11,278 bases of DNA from JBQCHF01 sp051954955 (GTDB taxonomy: Bacteria > Actinomycetota > Actinomycetes > Motilibacterales > Motilibacteraceae). The stretch spans positions 1 through 11,278 of the forward strand of contig JBQCHF010000035.1 of assembly GCA_051954955.1 (NCBI GenBank). Reading direction: 5' to 3'. The translations under genes were made by a program, and so were the position numbers. This document shows, piece by piece, positions 6,983 through 11,278 of the stretch. Position 1 is the first letter of the stretch; every line of letters starts with the position of its first letter. The notes below the pieces were generated by a model that worked only from the letters and a program-made list of their open reading frames with translations, did no database searches and was not told the DNA's origin.

Positions 6983-7452
6983 GCGAGCAGGGCACGGCCA
7001 CCGACGTGAGCACCGACACGAGCACCGACACGAGCCCCGGCACGAGCACCGGCACGACCGCCGACAGCCGGCTCGGCGTCAGCGTGACGCACCGCCGCTA
7101 CGTGCCCTACGCGCACGCCCACTACGGCGGCAACCTCGTCGACGGCGCCTACGTGCTCGGGATGTTCGGCGACGTCGCGACCGAGCTGTGCATCCGCACC
7201 GACGGCGACGAGGGGCTGTTCGCCTCCTACTCCGACGTCCAGTTCCTCGGGCCCGTGCACGCCGGCGACGTCGTGGAGGCCACCGCCACCGTGGTGCGGG
7301 TGGGTCGTCGCAGCCGCGAGGTCGCGTTCGAGGCACGGGTGGTCGCCCGCGCCCGGCCGGAGGTCTCCGCCTCCGCTGCCGCGGTGCTCGACCCGCCGCA
7401 GGTCTGCACCCGCGCCACCGGCACGGTCGTCGTGCCCCCCACGGCCGGCTGA
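6979..7452 (+). CDS. kal: 3-aminobutyryl-CoA ammonia-lyase
   Basis: A hotdog-fold lyase that removes ammonia from L-3-aminobutyryl-CoA to give crotonyl-CoA, the last specific step of the beta-lysine route. The core from about residue 33 to the end closely resembles the roughly 128-residue clostridial/fusobacterial enzyme: AHYGGNLVDGA (47-57), FGDVATELCIR, DGDEGLFASY, VQFLGPVHAGD, EVAFEARVV and VCTRATGTVVVP. The GTG at 6979 overlaps the kamE stop, and AGGAGG at 6968-6973 is well placed, so the longer start is taken, giving 157 residues. The extra N-terminus contains four tetrapeptide repeats (STDT, STDT, SPGT, STGT; residues 11-26) and is probably disordered. It is the last gene of the kamD-kamE-kal operon; a strong hairpin follows 25 nt after its stop. 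Confidence 0.92.
   Translation: MSEQGTATDVSTDTSTDTSPGTSTGTTADSRLGVSVTHRRYVPYAHAHYGGNLVDGAYVLGMFGDVATELCIRTDGDEGLFASYSDVQFLGPVHAGDVVEATATVVRVGRRSREVAFEARVVARARPEVSASAAAVLDPPQVCTRATGTVVVPPTAG
7009..7056 (+). repeat. Four 12-bp tandem repeats inside kal
   Basis: Units AGCACCGACACG (7009-7020 and 7021-7032), AGCCCCGGCACG (7033-7044) and AGCACCGGCACG (7045-7056) are in frame. They encode the Ser/Thr-rich tetrapeptides before the conserved Kal core. A weaker fifth unit may precede them at 6997-7008. Being a multiple of three, the array can gain or lose units without breaking the gene. Confidence 0.8.
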
Positions 7453-7477
7453 GGGGGTCAGCCGTTCGGCGGACCGA

Positions 7478-7504
7478 GCGGCGTGTCGCGGCGCGACACG
7501 CCGC
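7478..7504 (+). terminator. Probable terminator of the kamDE-kal operon
   Basis: GCGGCGTGTCGC (7478-7489) and GCGACACGCCGC (7493-7504) form a perfect 12-bp stem with a 3-nt GGC loop, 25 nt after the kal stop. GGACC (7471-7475) and GGTCC (7511-7515) could pair outside it. There is no T-run, as is usual in high-GC actinobacteria. Confidence 0.65.
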
Positions 7505-7579
7505 CGTACCGGGTCCGCGGTGGAAATCGGTCCCCTCGGTGACACCGCCCGTGACCTGCGACGTCGTGGAAAACCTCAG

Positions 7580-7619
7580 GTCAACGGCTGGTTGACACTG
7601 CGCGTCGGCTCGGTAGCGT
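7580..7619 (+). promoter_or_regulatory. Sigma-70-like promoter with operator over the -35 box
   Basis: TTGACA at 7592-7597 is a perfect -35 consensus. It is followed, after a 16-nt spacer, by TAGCGT at 7614-7619, which fits the actinobacterial TAnnnT -10 pattern. An inverted repeat, GTCAAC (7580-7585) and GTTGAC (7591-7596) around GGCTG, covers most of the -35 box, so a protein bound there would block RNA polymerase. Transcription would start near 7626, leaving a leader of about 400 nt before lnt. Confidence 0.55.
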
Positions 7620-8031
7620 TCGGCGGGTCCACCGCAGGACGACCGCACCGGTCCCCCGCGACGGGCACGTCCAGCCCGGCCAGGCGGCCCTCTCGCCGCC
7701 ACCGCGCCAGGTCCGGGCAGTGCGACGTGCCCTCGGCGGCGCCATCGGGGCGGCGTGAGGACGCGGAGGGGGTCCGTCGGCCAGTAGACAACGGCACGTT
7801 GCGCACCGCAGCCGGTGGTGCGCCGGTCGGTCCGAAGGCCGCGCGGGCCCCCCTCCGTCCTGCGCCCCTCACCCGCGCCACCGGGTGTCCCCCGGCGAGG
7901 CCCGAGGCCGCGGCACCCCTCGCGCCCGCCCGCCGTTGTACCGTCGGGGCCCCTGACGCGGGCGCGCACGACTGCGGGGCGGCTCCGGCAGGGACGACGG
8001 GCCGGACGAGGGACGAGAGAGGTGGCGGGCG

Positions 8032-9756
8032 ATGACCGCGGGTCCCGACGCCGCCACCTCGGCAGGCCACGATCCCGCCACCCCCACCCCCACCCCCGTC
8101 ACCCCCACCACCGCCAACGACCTGCTCAAGATCCCTGGTGCCGGCGCCCGTCGCGTCGAGGCGCTGCGCGCGGCCCCGTGGCCGCTCCCGGCGGCCGCGG
8201 GTATGGCCGCCCTCGCCGGGGCGCTCACCACGTTCGCGTTCCCGCCGTACGGCCTGTGGCCGCTCGCCCTGGCCGCGCCCACCGCGCTGGCGCTGCTCGT
8301 GGCCGGCCGCTCGCCCCGTGCCGGCGCGCTGCTCGGCTTCGCCACCGGGCTGGGCTTCTTCGTCCCGCTGCTGCACTGGACCGGCACCTACGTCGGGCCG
8401 TTCCCCTGGCTGCTGCTCGCCGTCGTCGAGGCGGCCTACCTGGCCCCGCTGGGCGCGCTGGTGGTGCTCGTGCGGCGGCTGCCGGCCTGGCCGATCTGGG
8501 CCGCGGCGGGATGGGTGGCGCAGGAGGCGCTGCGCGACCGCTGGCCGTTCGGCGGGTTCCCCTGGGGACGCCTGGCGTTCAGCCAGGCCGACGCGCCCAC
8601 GCTCGGGCTGGCTGCCCTGGGCGGCGCACCGCTGGTGACCTTCGCGGTGGCGCTGGCCGGGTGCCTGCTGGCCGCGGCGCTGCCGCTGCTGGCGGTGCTC
8701 GCGCGCACCGGGCGGGGCCGGCTCCCGCTCGCGGCCAGGGCCTTGCCGGCCGCGGGGGCGGCACTGGTCGTCCTGCTGGCCGGCTTGGCCGTGCCCGCGA
8801 CCGCACCCACCGGGCCGACCGTGCAGGTGGCGGTGGTGCAGGGGAACGTCCCCCGGCTCGGGCTCGACTTCAACGCCCAGCGCGCCGCGGTGCTGCGCAA
8901 CCACGCCGCCGCCACCCGCGCGCTGGCCGGGCAGGTGCGGGCCGGAAGGGCACCGCGCCCAGACCTGGTGATCTGGCCGGAGAACTCCTCCGACATCGAC
9001 CCCTACACCGACCCGGTCGCCGCCGCCACGATCGACGCCGCGGTGCGCGACATCGGGGTTCCGGTCCTGGTCGGCGCGGTCGTCGGTCGCAGCGCCACCA
9101 CGGTGGCCAACATGGGGATCGTCTGGTCCCCCACCACGGGCCCCGGCCAGACCTACACCAAGCGTCATCCGGTCCCCTTCGGCGAGTACATCCCGCTGCG
9201 GTCGGTCGCCCGCCTGTTCAGCTCCGACGTGGACCTGGTCACCCGCGACTTCGTCAAGGGCGAGCGGGTCGGCGTCCTGCAGGTCGGCCCGGCCATCGTG
9301 GGCGACGTGATCTGCTTCGAGGTCGGCTACGACGGCCTCGTCCGCGACGTCGTCGCCGGCGGGGGCCAGGTCATCGCCGTGCAGACCAACAACGCCACCT
9401 TCGGCTTCACCCCGCAGAGCGAGCAGCAGCTGGCGATGTCCCGGCTGCGCGCCCGCGAGCACGCCCGCACCGTGCTGGTGGCCGCCACCAGCGGCGTGAG
9501 CGCCGTGGTCGCTCCGGACGGTCGTGTCCGGGAGAGGGCCGGGATCTTCACCGCTGCCACCTTCGACGTCGCGGTGCCGCTCTCGTCAGCCCGTACGCTG
9601 GCCACCCGGGCGGGGGAGTGGCCGGAGGCCGCGCTGGTCGCCCTCGCGCTGCTGGCCGGGCTCCTGGGCCTGCTGGCCGGCCGCCGGCGGTCCGGCCCCG
9701 ACGCGCCGCCCAGCCCCTACGCGACCCGCTCCTGGGCCGCGACGTCACGGAGGTAG
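8032..9756 (+). CDS. lnt: Apolipoprotein N-acyltransferase
   Basis: A membrane enzyme that N-acylates the lipid-modified cysteine of lipoproteins on the outer face of the cytoplasmic membrane. It has 574 residues; the ATG at 8032 is preceded by AGAGAGG at 8016-8022. An N-terminal cytoplasmic stretch contains a Thr/Pro-rich run (ATPTPTPVTPTTA). About six hydrophobic segments follow between residues 50 and 265, including a FAFPPYGLWPLALAAP block typical of Lnt. The nitrilase-like domain then carries the full catalytic triad: Glu317 in WPENS, Lys377 in YTKRHPVPFGEYIP and Cys428 in VICFEVGYD. A final membrane segment lies at about 531-552. The stop is 6 nt before the GTG of the mannosyltransferase gene, so the two are probably co-transcribed. 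In mycobacteria the corresponding domain is joined to, or adjacent to, Ppm1. Confidence 0.93.
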   Translation: MTAGPDAATSAGHDPATPTPTPVTPTTANDLLKIPGAGARRVEALRAAPWPLPAAAGMAALAGALTTFAFPPYGLWPLALAAPTALALLVAGRSPRAGALLGFATGLGFFVPLLHWTGTYVGPFPWLLLAVVEAAYLAPLGALVVLVRRLPAWPIWAAAGWVAQEALRDRWPFGGFPWGRLAFSQADAPTLGLAALGGAPLVTFAVALAGCLLAAALPLLAVLARTGRGRLPLAARALPAAGAALVVLLAGLAVPATAPTGPTVQVAVVQGNVPRLGLDFNAQRAAVLRNHAAATRALAGQVRAGRAPRPDLVIWPENSSDIDPYTDPVAAATIDAAVRDIGVPVLVGAVVGRSATTVANMGIVWSPTTGPGQTYTKRHPVPFGEYIPLRSVARLFSSDVDLVTRDFVKGERVGVLQVGPAIVGDVICFEVGYDGLVRDVVAGGGQVIAVQTNNATFGFTPQSEQQLAMSRLRAREHARTVLVAATSGVSAVVAPDGRVRERAGIFTAATFDVAVPLSSARTLATRAGEWPEAALVALALLAGLLGLLAGRRRSGPDAPPSPYATRSWAATSRR

Positions 9757-9762
9757 CAGCAG

Positions 9763-10575
9763 GTGACCCAGCCCGACCAGACGTATGGCGACGGCTCCAA
9801 CGCCGGGTTCGCCGACCGTTCCGACGTCGGCTCCGCCGAGCTGGGCCGCATCCTCGTCGTCATCCCCACCTACCAGGAGGCGGACAACGTCGAGCGGATC
9901 GTGGGGCGGGTGCGGGCGTCCGTGCCCGAGGCGCACGTCCTGGTGGCCGATGACAACAGCCCCGACGGCACCGGCAAGCTCGCCGACGCCATGGCCGCCG
10001 CCGACGACCACGTGCACGTGCTGCACCGCCCCGGCAAGCAGGGTCTGGGCGCGGCCTACCTCGCCGGCTTCGCCTGGGGCAGCGAGCACGGCTACGACGT
10101 GCTGGTGGAGATGGACGCCGACGGCTCGCACCAGCCCGAGGAGCTGCCCCGGCTGCTCACCGCGCTGCGCGGCGCGGACCTGGTGCTCGGCTCGCGTTGG
10201 GTCCCCGGCGGCCGGGTGGTGAACTGGCCGTTGTCGCGCAAGGTCATCTCGGTCGGCGGCTCCACCTACTGCCGGCTGGCGCTTGGGGTGCCCATCCGCG
10301 ACGTCACCGGCGGCTACCGGGCGTTCCGCCGCAGCACTCTGGAGGGGCTCGACCTGAGCACGGTGGCCTCGCAGGGCTACTGCTTCCAGGTCGACCTGGC
10401 CTGGCGCGCGGTCCAGTCCGGGTTCCGCGTGGTGGAGGTGCCGATCACGTTCGTCGAGCGCGAGCTCGGGACGAGCAAGATGAGCAAGGACATCGTGCGC
10501 GAGGCCCTGGTGCGCGTGAGCGAGTGGGGCGCCCGGCACCGGCTGGCCCAGGCCAGGGCGCTGGTCCGCCGATGA
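9763..10575 (+). CDS. ppm1: Polyprenol monophosphomannose synthase (GT2, Ppm1/Dpm1 type)
   Basis: A family 2 glycosyltransferase expected to transfer mannose from GDP-mannose to polyprenyl phosphate on the cytoplasmic side of the membrane, making the donor for lipoglycan and protein mannosylation. It has 270 residues; the GTG at 9763 is preceded by GGAGG at 9749-9753, which overlaps the end of lnt. After a 28-residue hydrophilic tail the GT2 fold begins with ILVVIPTYQEADNVE. It continues with ADDNSPDGT (Asp63, Asp64), the metal-binding DAD at 118-120 within VEMDADGSHQPEE, GSRWVPGG, RDVTGGYRAFRR and FVERELGTSKMS. No C-terminal membrane segments are present, so the protein resembles the soluble catalytic domain and may rely on Lnt for membrane attachment, as proposed for the mycobacterial proteins. 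A general dolichol-phosphate sugar transferase is the alternative. Confidence 0.9.
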   Translation: MTQPDQTYGDGSNAGFADRSDVGSAELGRILVVIPTYQEADNVERIVGRVRASVPEAHVLVADDNSPDGTGKLADAMAAADDHVHVLHRPGKQGLGAAYLAGFAWGSEHGYDVLVEMDADGSHQPEELPRLLTALRGADLVLGSRWVPGGRVVNWPLSRKVISVGGSTYCRLALGVPIRDVTGGYRAFRRSTLEGLDLSTVASQGYCFQVDLAWRAVQSGFRVVEVPITFVERELGTSKMSKDIVREALVRVSEWGARHRLAQARALVRR

Positions 10576-10617
10576 CGGCGTCCTGGCCGGGTCTGCACGG
10601 GCGGTAGGGAGGGTTCG

Positions 10618-11151
10618 ATGGCGCTGGGCCTGCTGCTGGCCTTCCTGCTGGTCCCCATCGTGGAGATCTGGGTGATCATCCAGGTCGGGCACGTGGTCGG
10701 CGCGGCGTGGACGGTGGTCCTGCTGCTCGCCGAGAGCGCGATCGGGGCGTGGATCCTGCGCCGCGAGGGGCGGCGGGCCTGGGCACGGCTGCGTCAGGCG
10801 ATGACCTCCGGCGTGGTCCAGGGTCGGCTGCCGGACCGTGAGCTCGCCGACGGCGGGATGCTGCTCATCGGCGGCACCCTGCTGCTCACGCCCGGGTTCG
10901 TCACCGACGTCGTCGGCTTCGCGCTGGTCCTCCCGCCCAGCCGAGCGCTGCTGCGCCCGCTGGTGCTGCGGTGGCTGACCCGGCGGGCGCACCTGGTGGT
11001 GGCCGGCGCGGGAGGCTCCACGTGGGGCCGCGGACCGGGCGGCGGCCCGTTCAGCACCCGTTCCGGGGCGGCGGCCGAGGGCCCGGTCGTCGAGGGCCAG
11101 GTCGTCGAGGGCGAGGTGCTCGACGTGCGGGACGACCCGCCCCAGCGGTGA
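10618..11151 (+). CDS. fxsA: FxsA family membrane protein
   Basis: A small integral membrane protein of the FxsA family; the Escherichia coli member affects exclusion of phage T7 by the F plasmid, but the normal role is unknown. It has 177 residues; the ATG at 10618 has GGAGG at 10608-10612, 5 nt away. Hydrophobic segments lie at about 2-22, 27-46 and 78-104. The motifs PIVEIWVIIQVG, LRREGRRAW and GGTLLLTPGFVTDVVG are typical of the family. The tail from about residue 125 is glycine-rich and hydrophilic, with a doubled VVEG motif (GPVVEGQVVEGEV). It starts 42 nt after the ppm1 stop and is likely in the same unit. A gene of this family also lies close to ppm1 in Mycobacterium tuberculosis. Confidence 0.9.
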   Translation: MALGLLLAFLLVPIVEIWVIIQVGHVVGAAWTVVLLLAESAIGAWILRREGRRAWARLRQAMTSGVVQGRLPDRELADGGMLLIGGTLLLTPGFVTDVVGFALVLPPSRALLRPLVLRWLTRRAHLVVAGAGGSTWGRGPGGGPFSTRSGAAAEGPVVEGQVVEGEVLDVRDDPPQR

Positions 11152-11193
11152 CGAGCGGTGCACGCGCGACGACGGGCCACCGCGAATGGATTA

Positions 11194-11252
11194 GACGGGG
11201 GCCGTCGGGGGTGTGGGGGCGCTAAGGGACCCCCCACAGGGTCGGGCCCGTC
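11194..11252. terminator. Nested stem-loop between converging genes
   Basis: TGTGGGGG (11212-11219) and CCCCCACA (11231-11238) form a perfect 8-bp stem with an 11-nt loop. GACGGG (11194-11199) and CCCGTC (11247-11252) can pair outside it, the latter running into the stop codon of the convergent gene. It lies 60 nt after the fxsA stop. This arrangement suits a terminator used from both sides, though no T-run is present. Confidence 0.55.
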
Positions 11253-11278
11253 AGGCGCTCTTGCGATGCCCCTCCCAC
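11251..11278 (-). CDS. 3' end of a convergent gene, possibly rbpA
   Basis: On the minus strand, a frame running in from the right edge ends at 11251 with a TGA. The last residues read WEGHRKSA. Eight codons are too few to identify a family. The proposal of RbpA (RNA polymerase-binding protein) rests on two points: rbpA lies beside ppm1 in Mycobacterium tuberculosis, and RbpA proteins I recall from Streptomyces end in a basic KSA-type tail. The stem-loop just outside the stop supports a real gene end here. Confidence 0.4.

Larger units (their letters stand above)
7453..8031. other. 579-bp gap between kal and lnt
   Basis: No convincing gene is seen. It contains the post-kal hairpin (7478-7504), a sigma-70-like promoter with an overlapping inverted repeat (7580-7619), and a short dyad CAACG/CGTTG around GCA at 7789-7801. 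A plus-strand frame open from 7520 to 8035 and a minus-strand frame at 7079-7969 have arginine-, proline- and glycine-rich translations and no suitable ribosome site, and are judged non-coding. Confidence 0.55.

Noticed and set aside
7079..7969. Minus-strand open frame over kal and the gap
   Set aside because: It overlaps most of kal in antisense, and its translation is Arg/Gly-rich with long basic runs and no motif.
7520..8035. Plus-strand open frame filling the gap before lnt
   Set aside because: No good ribosome site, an Arg/Pro/Ala-rich translation without a domain, and it runs through the -35/-10 promoter and just into lnt. A small gene here cannot be fully excluded.
7576..9462. Long minus-strand open frame opposite lnt
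   Set aside because: The translation is dominated by Gln, Arg and Gly and contains a run of glycines. Lnt with its full catalytic triad is on the other strand.
9745..11163. Minus-strand open frame opposite ppm1 and fxsA
   Set aside because: Antisense to two well-recognised genes; its His- and Arg-rich translation shows no domain.
1..11278. Insertion sequences, tRNA genes, CRISPR arrays or phage genes
   Set aside because: No transposase motifs, evenly spaced direct repeats with spacers, tRNA-like cloverleaf or phage-type proteins were seen on either strand.

Overview
The window is very GC-rich DNA (clearly above 70% G+C by eye, with G or C in most third codon positions). It uses GTG starts with GGAGG-type ribosome sites and carries an Lnt / polyprenol-phosphate mannose synthase / FxsA block. 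This points to a high-GC actinobacterium. A member of the Geodermatophilaceae or a relative would fit, but that assignment is an impression and not a demonstrated result.

Positions 1-7452 hold a lysine-degradation locus of the type known from lysine-fermenting clostridia and fusobacteria. On the minus strand is kamA (lysine 2,3-aminomutase, radical SAM/PLP), whose C-terminus runs off the left edge. Divergent from it are kdd (3,5-diaminohexanoate dehydrogenase), a YtcJ-type amidohydrolase, and the tightly coupled trio kamD-kamE-kal (the two subunits of B12/PLP-dependent lysine 5,6-aminomutase, then 3-aminobutyryl-CoA ammonia-lyase). KamA would make beta-lysine, KamDE would move its terminal amino group to give 3,5-diaminohexanoate, and Kdd would oxidise this to 5-amino-3-oxohexanoate. 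A cleavage enzyme (Kce), not present in this window, would then give 3-aminobutyryl-CoA, which Kal deaminates to crotonyl-CoA. The amidohydrolase is not a known part of this pathway. It is set off from its neighbours by a long stem-loop after kdd and by two adjacent palindromes before kamD.

Positions 7453-8031 are a gene-free stretch. It has a strong 12-bp hairpin just after kal (probable terminator) and a good sigma-70-like promoter whose -35 box is overlapped by an inverted repeat.

Positions 8032-11278 are envelope and housekeeping genes: lnt (apolipoprotein N-acyltransferase), a polyprenol-phosphate mannose synthase (Ppm1 type) and an FxsA-family membrane protein. They are followed by a nested stem-loop and, at the right edge on the minus strand, the last eight codons of a convergent gene that may be rbpA. 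Lnt and the mannosyltransferase, fused in Mycobacterium tuberculosis Ppm1, are separate adjacent genes here.

The most interesting points are the lysine pathway in a presumably aerobic actinobacterium, a KamA lacking the structural zinc cysteines of the clostridial enzyme, the interposed amidohydrolase, and the palindromic control region before kamD.
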